Assembly (NCBI GenBank): GCA_029747585.1
Contig: JAPEVF010000234.1
Location: forward strand, 1-64,000
Source: Pleurotus djamor
Taxonomy: Eukaryota > Basidiomycota > Agaricomycetes > Agaricales > Pleurotaceae
Reading direction: 5' to 3'
DNA length: 64,000 nucleotides
Below the pieces are notes generated by a model. That model saw nothing but the letters and a program-made list of their open reading frames with translations, did no database searches and had not been told where the DNA came from. The position numbers were made by a program, and so were the translations under genes. The stretch's first letter is position 1. Each line of letters starts with the position of its first letter. Shown here piece by piece: positions 12,526-24,299 of the stretch.

Positions 12526-13890
12526 ATGAAGCTCCCTGGTACTCTCCTCCTCTCCCAAGTTCAAGCCTGATGATTCTAATCTTTTGGGCGTAGCTTGGAC
12601 GATCGCATTCTTCTCTGTACTTACGAAGGCAACCGCAATGTCTGACAACGCCCGTAAGTCTTCCCGTGTATTTCACCCGTCCCTGAAGACGCTCACCTCC
12701 TTGCAGAATTGGCAAACGTCGTGACAGGATATCCGGCCTGCAAGCCCGTTGCAGCACCTGCGAGGTTCCAGCCTCTTGCCTTCAATTCATCGACGTTTAT
12801 CTGGACTGGCGAGATATCTCAGCCTGGTGGGAATAACCCTCTGGGCGTACGAGGATTTCGCAAAGTTGTGGCTTCCCCTCCTGGAAAGTGTGCTACGTGC
12901 GCTGAGATGATCGTTGCCGCGTGAGTACCCTTCAATACTCATTCAAAACCCACCAAATATTTTGAGCCTTTGCTGATGCATGGGCACTAGGGATGACCTC
13001 GCCCAAGTCTTCGTGAACGACAAACTAATCGGAGGAAGCAATGATTCGAGGGCTGGTTCGGTCTTCTTCACAGGGTTGAAGCCTTCCTCCAACGTCTTCG
13101 CGCTCCTTGGCAACAATATCGATGACCAAAGCCCAGCTGGTGTTGCTGCTACCATCAAGATTCATTATGCCGACGGGACCTCTGAGACAATCGTCACGGA
13201 TGACTCTTGGAAAACGCTTCGTGGCGTTGCACCTCCCAATTCTTTTCCCCAAGCTACCTTTGACGACAGTACTTGGACTCCGGCTGCTGTCCAATCCACC
13301 GCATCTCAAGTCAGCCTCCCTCCCGTCCTCTCCCTTAAGCAATCCAATTGGATCTGGACAAGCGAACGTCAAGGCTCACCTCAAAACTTAGGCTCTCGTG
13401 CATTCCGTAAGACGCTCAGTGACTGTACCAAACGAGCTATCTGCGCAACTGCAATTTTCGTCGCGTGAGTCTTCTGCATCGTCTTCCACCCACGTTGAGT
13501 TCGATCGCTGATACCCAGCCGCTGTCCACAAGTGATGATGCCTACACGCTTTGGGTCAATGGGAAGGTCGTTGGGAGCGGCCGTGGACTCGCTGTCGCCG
13601 ACGCTTGGTCCATTCCTGCCCTGGAACCGACGTACAATGTCTTCGCTATCAATGGTACCAATATCATCCCCGGACGTGGTGCCGTCATTGGCACCATCTT
13701 GATCACCTACAGCGATGGTACCACCGCAACGATCGTCACGGACTCATCTTGGCTCGTGTCGAGGGATGTTTCGGAGGGGTTTCAGGAGACGATTGTTGAT
13801 GAGAGTGGATTCACCACCGCTACTGAAGCCGGCAAGTTTGGTAGTCCGGGCTGGGATATATATCATAATGCTGCAATACCAGCTGCTTGA
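12526..13890 (+). CDS. Secreted protein with tandem galactose-binding-like domains
   Basis: Five exons (12526-12538, 12594-12653, 12707-12920, 12991-13464, 13534 or 13533 to 13890; the 13533 acceptor keeps frame) give 372 residues. All introns are GT/AG and 53-70 bases long. Splicing the tiny first exon gives a good signal peptide, MKLPAWTIAFFSVLTKATA. Two similar modules follow, each with an IWT(G/S)E opening, a GxRxFRK strand, a CATC or ICAT cysteine pair, a (D)D(L/A)xxxxVN(D/G)K loop, and an (Y)(A/S)DGT(S/T)xTIVTD(D/S)SW strand. This pattern matches the non-catalytic beta-sandwich at the N-terminus of alpha-L-rhamnosidase-like enzymes. No catalytic domain is present, so carbohydrate or surface binding outside the cell is an inference. 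The start is supported by the TATA box 50 bases upstream. Confidence 0.85.
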
Positions 13891-15799
13891 TTGCCGCAGT
13901 AGCTAGGAGCGCGCGCAAACGACAAGTATCTGTATGTTTTAAATGATTTTGAGCATCTCGATTCTCTTGAAGCCCTTTTACCGCCATTTTGAACCATCAA
14001 GACCGCACTCTTGCTGAGAGACTCCTCCCGAGCATCGGTGAACACTCAAGGATCTCAGATGTTATCAAGGCTATACTTGCTCTTCCAATGGTTCAGACAC
14101 GACAAAGAATGTAGAGACGAGGGAGAAAGTAATTTATACATATCCGTTTTTGGATTCGCGTCTGAGGCCAACAGGATGCGTGGCTATGTGAGAACCGAGT
14201 GGGGGTTCAGGACAAGCGTCCAGTAGAACATGGGGTTCGAGAAGAGGAGATATTCCAAGGCAATTGCTAGATGTTCGGCTGCGGGTTTGTCTAAGCTGGA
14301 GAGCCTAGCAAATCTGTGGATAGGACGTACCTAGACCACACAATAGCACATGACTACGTAGGTGCTTGCGATGTCACGGCGTGCGGGCCTCATTGACAGT
14401 TTCATGGTATTTCCCTTGAAGCGAAATGCGTTCATGTGCTTGGGCCTTGCTCATCACGTTGCACTCCTGATCCAACAAGCCAACATTCGCGTCAACGGAG
14501 GGGGAGACAGGACCATCAAGATGCGGCGAAGTAAGAAGGTCTTCGTTTCGTACCCATATTCCCGTACTTGTCCATTTGCCATCAATGAAACCGTCATTTC
14601 TTTCCATAGGTATGCTGGGAACATTCTCCTTCACGCGCGTATGGGGGTGGGAGTCAGAGAGGCGTGTTCCTGTGCGTCGTTGGTACAGAGACATCATGCG
14701 CAATGAACCACTCACTATATTGCGCTGACTGACGAAGGGACCTCTCTGTATCCATTAGGTCCTCTGGTAAGCGGATCATTCCTGCCGCAGGTAATCGACC
14801 CGCGCGTTTCCACACAGAGGCGCGAAGCATATTTGTCGTGGTTTTGCTCCAACGGACGCGTAGAACTGGGTATGTGGTCGAATGGACGTGTGGTCGACGT
14901 CGTCGCCGTCGAAGCTTCAAGGTCGGCGTTGGTGTTGGTATTCGTGTGAGGTTGGGTTGTGGTCATGGGGAGGAAGGAAGAGAGCAGATCCATGAGGACA
15001 TATATGCGAGCTTTTGAATAAGGAACGAGTCTCGGGGAAGGGATTGATAATCTGTAGGCTCCTCTCAGTTGGAGAGCCGAGCGAAGAGGGAATGCAACGC
15101 ACCGACATCGCCGCCAACTAAGACCTTGTGGACATGAACTCCTGCCGTCCTGCAGTATGGATGGTTGACTCTGATGCATGATGTTTGGAATCGTTTCAAG
15201 CGAGATCAGAGATCACGCCCAAGCAGACAGTCAAGACAAGTCTTCGTTCAGTGGATGTATGTGTTTGATTTTGAAACGGTAAAGTCCCGAGTAATTGAGC
15301 TAGATTCTCTGCAAGGTACATAGCTCTGAGCGAAGAGTTGGTGATTCTCTAGTAGTGCGACGTACCTATCCTGTGCCAGGCTGAGACTACTCAAGTGGAC
15401 CTAGCTTCGAGCTTCTTCTGCTTGGCTTGCGCGTCGGATTCATCGGTCACGGTGGTGTCGTCGTGCCTCTGGCAATTCAATTTGTATTAGCCTTCGACGC
15501 GGGATTCTGAGGCATTGGGGAGGACTGGCAGTGGAAGAGGTTGAACAGTTTGATGCATGATGCATGATTCGATGATCGTGGATCGAGGTCAACGTACGGG
15601 GTTCACTATTGCTTGTCTCCCATCGTCTTCCTTTCTTCCCACCATGTACTCCATCCAAATCATCTAGCTCGATATGAATCTTCGTTTTTCTTCCTCTCAA
15701 CCTCGCTCACGTAGGCTTCACGTTGTTTCTTTGCGGCATACACATATCAACCTGTCGAAGAGCGCGTCTTAGAACCTCTCACTGTAACATGGAACTGGC
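13891..15799. other. Gene-less stretch
   Basis: Overlapping frames on both strands near 14360-14715 are about 110 codons long but are shadows of each other and match nothing I know. The motif GATGCATGATG occurs at about 15171 and 15552. I can support no gene. Confidence 0.5.
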
Positions 15800-17590
15800 C
15801 AGAGATAATTCCTCTATCGTCACGAGGAGGGCTCGACGCACAAGGTTACAAAGATGCCATTGCCAATGATTAATGAACCCTAAGGCCTAAAGCTTGAAGC
15901 TTGAAGCTTCAGTCTCGAGCTCGACGGCCATGGGATTGAGACCAAGGGGTGTGGGTATGGAATAGGATAGAGACTGGGCTCCACGGATCGCTCTTTGGCC
16001 TGGTTTGACTCCGGAAGGTATGTCGTATCGTTGCTTTCCATGGAACGGAAGCTTACTCTTACCTGGTATAAATCAGCTTCAATGACGCGTTTAGGACGCG
16101 TTCTGTGCCTAATGATGTTGCTCTGTCGCCGTTTCCGGCCCCTGGTACCATTTCTACGCGCCATCTCTACTATTCGTTGCACTGACTCATTTGGCAGAAT
16201 TCAAACGTGACTCACTCTCGTCCAAATGACCCCCAGGAGCTATAAATTCCACAGAAAGGTGTCGAGACTCTGAACACTTCTATCAGACATACAAATGGCT
16301 AACCTTATCCCAAATAGCGCATTCAATGAGTTCCTACTCGAATCAGGCCTCTATCGATAGGATGAGAAGAACTCCACGCACCAGAGTACATAAAAGGATG
16401 CCGATGAAGACTTCAAAGTTGACACTGATTGCTGTGCAAATGAGGCGAATTTAGGTCTTGAGTTGCATTGCGAATCTGCGATTGGCTTTTACGGTGCTTG
16501 ACTTTGGGGTTTTGGGAGGTAAGTCGCCTCTTTTCGTTCAACGCCAGGTGCAATCCACTCACAAACAGCCAGAAAGCTTCAATGACGCGTTTCCATCGCG
16601 TTTTTTCGTACGCCCGATGCATCTGGTTTCATCTTCGTCGATCCTTGTGCGTGCTTCGAGTACTCTCGTCTCCTTCGATGGCTAACTTGTTTGGTAGGTT
16701 GGTAGAACGCCGACGCGATCTACCCTCTTCATGATACCCTCCATGAGCTAGGCTCTCTGGCGGAAGGTAAACGTTTATACCTAACAATCCGTCGAATACG
16801 CGGTATCACGGTGAGCTTTTGCATTTCCTTTACACCCCTACGACGCAACCTCTCAGACTTGAGTTAGAAACTCACTCCACGCCAATCGTTTGGCCTCAAG
16901 AAACCTATCCTTTTCCAGACGAACCGCGAAGACCTGGCGCGTGAAAACTGCAGCGAAGGCTATTGATGATGAAGACGAGCGTGCAGGCAGACTGCTAGGC
17001 AGAACCCATTTCGCTGGGAAGAGAATGGTTACCGCTATGGGCAAAATTCGGACGGGTCACGGGTGCATTCAATAATACAGTTTTTTTTGAACCGTAGGTT
17101 TTGTCTGTTATTTTCTGTTGTGATTCTTTCTCAACGAGCGTCGCAGGTCGATGGGTTCGACGAAAACCAAGTGAACCGCAAGTCAAGTAAACAAGACCGT
17201 GGCAGAGAGTGGATCCTACATTACGACGCAGAGAGAATGATGTACGGAGGAGTAGAACACTTCCCTCTTCTTCTCCCATAGGTATTCTATTTCCTCTTCC
17301 TCTGTCACGTCTTTTACCACCCTGACCATTCACCGCAGCCAACACTCACACCTGAACGCGAAGCTACCTCCCGAACCCCGAGCCGTCATGCTATGAAGTA
17401 ACTGGCGAACGCGTCGAACGCAACAAGGACGTGGATACTTTGTAACCTCAAAATTTCACCGTCGAGAATTGGTTCAAGGATGGGAAGAGTATCTGAGTAC
17501 TCTCGACGATCTTCTGTGTCCGGAATTGACTCCAAATCGGAACGTGAGTTCTGTACGACGTTGGTTATTGTACACAGGACGTTTTTCCAG
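15800..17590 (+). pseudogene. Decayed multi-exon gene of unknown family, copy 2
   Basis: This is the plus-strand counterpart of the copy at 1-1800 and keeps the same order of blocks. Visible matches are an exact 15-base match GGCTCGACGCACAAG (15830-15844), the donors GGTATGTCG (about 16018) and GGTAAGTCG (about 16517), peptide PESFNDAFPSRF after the second intron, then RVKTAAKAIDDEDERAG and LLGRTHFAG (about 16940-17020), ILHYDAERMMYGG (about 17213-17250), and TGERVERNKD then FTVENWF (about 17402-17475). Several in-frame stops break it: the region matching the long open exon of copy 1 carries at least four, and TAA precedes the FTVENWF block. Molecular function is unknown. Copy 1 retains a better frame in the 1340-1040 exon, copy 2 in the FTVENWF block, so they decayed separately. 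Confidence 0.6.
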
Positions 17591-19385
17591 GTCAACGAAC
17601 GAGTGTCTACCTTCCTGAATACCTGGGGTCCCAAGCTCTGGTGACCATGTTCAGGACGGCGAAGTATGATGCACGTGCGCGACCAAGATGCAGACGTCTC
17701 TGAATCCCACAAGCAACCCAATCGCGCAAGAATGCCATTTAAATGTTACAGGATCGTTGTCATAGAGGTACGTTTTGCTATCTACCTGCGGTTCGAAGTC
17801 TCATGTACATGTACGTTTAGCTGCGGGGATTACACGACCAAGGCAGCGTTCACATAACCAACCCTGTGTCAGTCTAGTAGGACATGACAATGTATCGATG
17901 CCTCGAACCGCGAAACAACCACGGACAAACCCCCTTCGAAGACAGAATTAGATGTCAACCAGGACGAAGGCAAGAGCTTACAGGTACACGACTCCTTAGG
18001 AGAGTCCTCAAACTTGCCGGCTCGACGACAACGGCGGCTTTGACGGGTGGGGCATTACAGAAGGACGGAGTAACAGATGGGTTGCTCTTCGATTCATAGT
18101 CCCCTCAAGAGTCAAGTCTCGGCGTAATTATCACAGCAATTTGAAACACGGACCACTCAACGTGCGCGCAACTCACGCCTCGATGTCCCTCCAATCACCG
18201 CATACCTTTTCTGGTGGTAAATCCACTTGCCTTCATGCACTGCTTGCTCTTGTTTAACTGAAATCTTCCCATCGCCCCAGCTCTCTCATGCCTACATCTA
18301 CGGTGCTCAAGCTGGACCTCTATGTCTCATCCCGTCGATTGTCGTGGATTATCGTTTCCTTTTATTTTGGGAATGATTGTGGTTGATCAACGCGCCATCT
18401 TGCTCCATGCTGCCTTCAAATATTCAACAACCGCGGTGTCGCTTTGTGGCTACGTTTGACCGGAGGTTTATCTGCCTACGCTGCGCCCCCAAGGTGAGTC
18501 CCACAGTGTCATAATGTCATCCACAATCCCCACATTTGGTCTACTTCGGAGCGGTTGGCAAGCCCGCCTTGGATGATACACATACAGTTTGCCGTTCATG
18601 AATTCCCTGATCCTGTGAAATTTACCATCCCCATCTCGTTCTCCTTGAACTCTCGATCGTTTCGGTGCGCCAAAAAATGGTAAGTCCTGTAATTGTTCTG
18701 TGGTTTCTTTCGTCTTATGAATGAGTACGCAAGTCCCACAGAGTAAAGATCAGAACACCTCAATTACTTTGTTGTGTTCAGCCACGCGCCCAAGTGCCAA
18801 GTGCGATCCTTGTTTCACCGACCTTTTTCTGGATACACTCTGATAGACTGTGGTTCCTCGCTGATGCGTGTACAGGTATGTCTGTGTTGCAATCAGCGCC
18901 TTGTACCAGCTGATGGTGCCTTTGCTCCTAGGAAATGCTCCGAATATCCATTGAGTGTTGCGTGATTCCCGTCCGTCAAGAGGTGAGGGGTGTGTGCGTC
19001 CCCGTCTGGGGCACACCAGCTCGAGGGCGAGGACCATACCTGAAAATCCGGCGTTGACTGAAGATATGCGACAAAGTTGTTCGCATGCGTTCGACGCAAG
19101 TGCCAGAGCCATGTCTCCGAGGAACTGTGCCCTGACTAGCGTCGTTGGCAGTTACTGGGGCAAAAGGAATGGCTTGGGTAGAGTATTTTTAGAAACGATG
19201 TAGTTAGGTGGTTGACTAGTCACCGCCGCATCGTTGTGGTCCCGGAGCACAGCCCAGACTGTCTGATGGTAGGACTTCGTTGGTAGTTAAATAATGATAC
19301 GTGCGCCTATCATCGTCATTCTTCATCCCCACCATTGCGCAGCACAATCGTCTCGCCTCGCCGTTGACAAAGTACTAAGTTCTCA
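17591..19385. other. Gene-less stretch upstream of the C2 gene
   Basis: No frame here joins into a recognisable protein. The last ~100 bases before 19386 are C/T-rich and AG-poor, as expected for a fungal promoter and leader, but I see no clear TATA box. Confidence 0.45.
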
Positions 19386-20277
19386 ATGTCTAAAACAAAC
19401 AATCAGGCCCAAACCAACCCGTAAGTCTTTTGAACACTATCTTCCATGTCTTCATTCTCAGGGATTTTACTTGTAGCGTGTCAGCACCTATAGTTGCATT
19501 GAACCCTGCTCCTGGGGAAATCCAACTCTTCCGTGCGCCTCATGCACCTTTTTCTGCCACCTTGGGGGTTTGACTACTAGGTATACAGTTATCAGGGCTG
19601 AAAATGTCCCCCAAGGACGTCTTTCCAAACGCCCCGTCTACATATCTATCACCGATGGCAAGAAGAAGGTGCTTAGTTCCAAATTGAAAGTCAAGGGTGG
19701 TGCCGCCATGTTCAATGAGAACATCACTGGAATGTATGCCCTACCAATTACCTTCTGATGCGCTCATACTCACTTTTATTATGATTCTTGGCCTTAGATA
19801 TCCTGGCCGCTCATCGCAACTGACTATCGTCCTTAAGGAAAAGCACTATTTCCATGATGATAAGGACATTCATCAATTCTTTTTACCTATCCGGGAGATT
19901 AGTATTGATGGTGTGTACACTGAGCCTTGCTCCAACAGCTTGCTCCCCACTCAAGGTTGCACTTATGAATCTGTCCTCTTATTAGGCTTAGCTGAGATCA
20001 CTCTGCCTCAAGACAGTGATTCCAAATCACCTGTCATTACATTGAGGGCAGCTTTCATGCCTCTCAGAATACCTAAGAGTCGGACTAGGACTGCGCCTGA
20101 TACTGAGGTAACCGTAAGTCAGGTCTGCTGGTCATATTCCTATGTTGACTTGGTCTCTTTCTCTGGAAGCTTGAGATTGCACAGAATGCTCTTGATACAG
20201 CTTCCAACACTCTGGATACTGTATCCAGAAATTTACCTACCGCGGTATTTGGTTATTTGCTTCTATCTATCAAGTAA
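19386..20277 (+). CDS. Truncated C2-domain protein
   Basis: Five exons (19386-19420, 19581-19733, 19798-19910, 19986-20113, 20170-20277) keep frame throughout and give 178 residues starting MSKTNNQAQTNP. Residues about 13-130 read as a C2 beta-sandwich: YTVIRAENVPQG, then RPVYISITDGKKK, a lysine-rich strand, FNENITGIYPGRSSQLTIVL and a final GLAEITL strand. The last exon begins LEIAQNALDTASNTLDTVSR, an amphipathic helix like the linker that in larger Agaricomycete proteins leads to a NACHT-type NTPase. Here a stop follows at once, so the ATPase part is missing. A second reading splices out 20245-20305 and ends at 20341 (tail APDSPMSYGSW). The calcium-binding aspartates of classical C2 domains are not obvious. 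C2 fold: fairly sure; relation to NLR-like proteins: inference. Confidence 0.7.
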
Positions 20278-20581
20278 AAATGAAACGGTGTTTTACAAAT
20301 TATAGGCACCTGACTCGCCTATGTCATACGGTTCATGGTGAAGGATCGGGGGTCTGAAATGACATGAAGGCCTGCGTAACAAGATCTTCAGCCATTCTAC
20401 ACCCTGCTCCCCCTTTCGCTCCTCCTTTGCTCAGAGGCACTTTGGTGCTTACTTAGTATCTCATTCCGCTAGTAATTCTAGTATTTACATTCCCTTCTAC
20501 AGAATTTAAGGCAGACTATTTTGAGACTAGTTTACCTTGTTTCCATATTGTTCACGATCGAAGTTTTCAGCCCTTTTGGCT

Positions 20582-20896
20582 GTGGGGTGGGTAATCCATG
20601 CGAAATACGGCAGGATTTTGATGAGAAGAGAGTACGAACGCCGGCGTTGACGCTGAGAACTTGAGATTAGAGAAGGGATGGGTTATTCCTGCGACAGGTC
20701 GACAATTTGGGGAGGTAGGAGTGACGTTAAAGTGGTCGAAGCGACATCAAATCATCCCGAGCGCGGAGGACTTAGGATGCGAGACCAATTCTCTGCATCC
20801 TGAGAGCGGTGAACGCTAATATGTTGGCTCAACTGTAGCGCTACCCTGGATGATTCGTTGCTGAAGAACCCCGCGGTGAAAGCGTCAATCATTCCA
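20582..20896 (+). repeat. Inverted repeat arm A
   Basis: About 315 bases whose reverse complement matches 25714-26045 over the full length, with numerous substitutions and small indels (roughly three quarters identical by eye). Edges are sharp: GTGGGGTGGG at the left, ATCATTCCA at the right; beyond them similarity stops on both sides. On the minus strand one frame stays open and partly conserved (GMIDAFTAGFF... ending SPPRSG) in both arms. No terminal inverted repeats or target duplications were recognised within the arm. Confidence 0.85.
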
Positions 20897-21921
20897 ATGC
20901 GGCCAGGTTCAGGCCATGGACGCTTGGACAATCCGTTCGGGGACTGTTTTTGCGCTTCGTGTCTGGATTTTGGGGAGTGCCATGGAAAGCAAACGGGATA
21001 CAATTTAGTGGTAAGTATTTGTGATGAGAATTGATACTGATGTCTTCTACATGGGCGCAACGGGTCTTGGTACGTAGCTCATCGTCTGAAGATCGTGTAG
21101 AGCATAGCGATCGTGATAAACGCCGTTCTGAAAAGTATTCAAGTCTTCCGTTCAGTTGTGAGCCCCAAGAAGTGGATGCGAAGAAACTTGGCACACCACT
21201 AAAAGAGAATAATCTTGTCCAATGGAGCTCACGCTGCTGGAAGATCGCCCTTCGCTCGTCTTCAGTCGTTACCCCAGTCTACTTCCTTGGATTACAGCAA
21301 GAAAGCTTCCTCATCCTGATCTACACAAGGAAATGCAGGCGAGTCGTTCGTGTGTTGCGTGGTAGTCATACAAGAAGTGCAGGCTCAAAGACGTATATGA
21401 GGACGGGTGTACGTCCCGCTTCTTTGACGAGCAGAGTGGCACATGCTGTTAAGCGGAGTATCAGCAACGAGCCACTGCAAGCGACCTGGAAAAATGGCCT
21501 ATGGTCAGTGCACAACTCGCAGTACGCCCAAACAAGAACTTACTTTGTCTCCACGAGAAAAGCCTGCAGACCACACAAATTTCTACAGCATGTAGGGCAG
21601 AGCCTGGCGCAAAGCGAGACGCAAAGAAACCTCGGAGAATTAGATAGTGAACGAAAGCATGAACCATTTTGATTATCAGGGATTGGGGAAAGGGGATTCA
21701 CGGTCATGTGACCTGGTGAGGACTCGAGGAAACGCGACAATGGAAATTGAATCAGAGAACGGTGCTCTATGTAGGAGGTAACGCGATGATGAATAAATAC
21801 AGTAGATACTTATGCGATAGCGATAGCGATGGTCTTGTGCAAGAACAAACAAAAGAACGAAAACAAAAAACATTGTGGAAAAGCGATCATCCATAAATAT
21901 TGGAGGTGTCAAATGGGAGTG
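20897..21921. other. Intergenic stretch with one unexplained ORF
   Basis: The plus strand holds an open frame from an ATG at 21040 to 21672 (about 210 codons, lysine/arginine/serine-rich). It matches no family I know and has no visible signal or domain, so I do not call it a gene. The right part (21673-21921) is probably the 3' region of the convergent minus-strand gene that ends at 21922. Confidence 0.4.
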
Positions 21922-24080
21922 TCAAATCCGAACAGGTATCCTCCCACTCTTCTGCCTCGCCCGATCCCTATCAGCCTCCCGTGCCTTCGACCGCTGTTGC
22001 CTCAGGTTACTCATCATCTCTCTCCCAACGGGAGATAGCTCTGATGAGGACGCAGGCGATGGCGCCATGTCAGGTGGAGGCCTGAACATGTTCGGAGTAA
22101 CTGCAGTCCTGAAAAGCGACGCTCGATTCGAGTTCGATCGCATTGGCGTGTAAGGAATGCTAGCGACGGCGGTAAGGGCGTTCGCATTTTCCTTCTCAAA
22201 CTGCGTCGCGATAGCCTGAGACAGCAAATCTTTACCACCGTCGTTTCGAGCAGGCCGCATCGGACGGTTGATGGAAGGTTTCTTGGCAGGAGAATTCTCT
22301 TTATCGAAGGAGACGTCGACGACGGAGATTTGGGAAGATGTACGGCTTTGGGGTCGTTTGATGCGAGTCGGGACAGAGGTGTAGTAGTCTCCACCAGAGT
22401 GGCGTCCGGAAGAGCTCTGCTCTGAGCTGTTCGTATTCGACCTCTCTACGAGTCGAGGGCGTGATGGCGGACGGCTATGACTAGTTCTACGTCTCGACCC
22501 AGGGGCCCGCGGACCGCGAGGAAGTCGCATGGATGAAGGATTGGGGTTGGGATTGTCACAAGGAGTGGGGGCGGTAACGATGACCTTCGTAGGACCATTC
22601 ATTATAACTTTGACTTTATGCAAAGGGGTGGCCGCTACCTCGTCCTCGGGGATAGTTACGGTATGAACAGCAGCACCAGGCTGCATGGTTTCGATAGCTT
22701 GATAATCAACTGACGAACGACGAGAAGTATATGAATTTCTTGATGGCGTGCGGGGTATATTGGATGTTTGCAAGATAGAAGACGTGCGAATGACTGAGGA
22801 TCGGGTATCCGTGGTATGGGGTATATGAGACTCTACCGAAGGGGCTACAGAGTCTGTGTCAAAAGATGTGTTGTCTGAAAAATGAGATTGCATGTGACAT
22901 TGGTCATCGGAGGGAGAGCTGAAAGCGCTTGGAAGGTCAGGCAACGACCGTTCGTTGACGTCTTCAGGCGCATGAGAGAATCGTTTGGTGATAAAGCCAA
23001 ATATTTGCGAGGCTCGTTGAGGCGTCGTTGGATCGGGTGCTTGATATGGGGATTTGTTCACGATTTGGGTGGGCTCGTCATGGAAAGAATTGTCAGCAAC
23101 GCTGCTCAACTCAACTTCCATGGACGATATACCAGGGTGGTCGAATGTGGTCATGGAAAGATCGTGGTCCGTAGCGAATGAGATATCCTGCTGGATGTGA
23201 CTTTGTATGGATGGTTCATCGGTGAAATGAGCGTTGGGGTCGTTCGGGGTGCGTAAACCATAAGAAGATGCTGAAGAAATGCTGTCCGTTTCGCTGGAGA
23301 ACTTTTCAGCCGTTAGAAAGCGGGATGAAAGGAGTCAAAAATACCCTAGGAATCGCTCAGCCCATGAGATGTCTCCTTCGACGGTGCTGTACTCAGTATT
23401 GCGGTTCTGCGAGCCGGTCTGGGGGTTGCCAAGGAGTTGACGTAGGGTAGAGCCAGTGCGTTTCGTCTGCGCACGCCCTTCAGGAGGCGAGTTCGAGAAC
23501 GCCTCGTCGGGAAGACGGCCATGTTCATCGTATAGATCAATGAGACTGGCAACTGAGGGGTCCCTGCGAAGTCCCAAGAGATGTACATCCGTCTCGCGAG
23601 GCGTAGCATCCAATCCCGCGCTACTTGTACCTGGTGAGGGTGTACCGTCAAGACCACGGTTCGCGTCAGGAAATTCAGTCGCAGCGTGTTGCTTCCGGCG
23701 GTGAATCGTAACGGAATAGGTACCCCGCTGACTGATGCTGCTACTGGCGAGACTGACTGACGACGCCGAAGGCGTTTGGATCACATCATTAATGGGATGA
23801 GCTAGAGACCCTGGTTTAGTAACTCAATTACCTGGAAGCGGTGAACCAACTTACGCAGGGGCGACAGAGACGTATAATCCACCTCAGACATGACCGCATA
23901 GCGAGATGAGGAAGAGCGCAGAAGCCTATTCACAGCGTCTTCCTGGTCCTCTTCTATTGGATGAAGGTGCTCTGCCTGACTTCTCGGTACGACGGGGAGG
24001 GGGGTCGGATTGCTGATCGTTGGCCTCGTCTTCTTGTTTTTCTTGCTCCCAACCGAGAAGAGCCGCTTGAGAAAGCCCAT
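21922..24080 (-). CDS. Conserved basidiomycete serine-rich protein of unknown function
   Basis: Three exons (24080-23855, 23801-23345, 23293-21922) are frame-consistent and give 684 residues. The start MGFLKRLFSVGSKKNKK is a basic N-terminus seen in related Agaricomycete proteins; the frame is open further upstream only through a non-ATG codon, so 24080 is chosen. Conserved-looking blocks are ANRLL-like VNRLLRSSSSRYAV, YTSLSPLPHPINDV across the first intron, GTYSVTIHRR, DPSVASLIDLYDEHGRLPD, RTGSTLRQLLGNP and EGDISWAERFLG before the second intron. The rest is low-complexity Ser/Pro/Thr/Arg-rich and probably disordered, ending in a basic tail (SGRIPVRI). No enzyme domain or membrane segment is visible. 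It is divergently paired with the DUF202 gene. A cell-cycle or cytoskeletal scaffold would be a guess. Confidence 0.85.
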
Positions 24081-24299
24081 TTCGTCGTTTCGTTCGTTTG
24101 AAGTCGTCGCCGGTGGTGTCGCTGCACCCGAGTCGTGATGGGAAGAGGATGAAGGCAAGATCAAGTCCGTCTTGGCGAGAATTGGAACATTGGCCAAAGC
24201 TTCACAAACAGCCACGGAGATCACGTGTCATTTTCGTCGAGTCTCGTGACGGAATCACCACACTGGGACTCCGACCTCAGGACTTTGTCGTCGGCCACG
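24081..24299. promoter_or_regulatory. Divergent promoter between the serine-rich and DUF202 genes
   Basis: Only 219 bases separate the two start codons, so both core promoters and leaders must lie here. No canonical TATA box is visible on either strand. The stretch has two GACGGAATCACC/GTCGTCG-type segments but no motif I can name. Confidence 0.6.

Noticed and set aside
21031..21672. 213-codon plus-strand frame
   Set aside because: The stated first codon is TTG; the first ATG is 21040. No family resemblance and no supporting splice or promoter signals. Kept only as a note.
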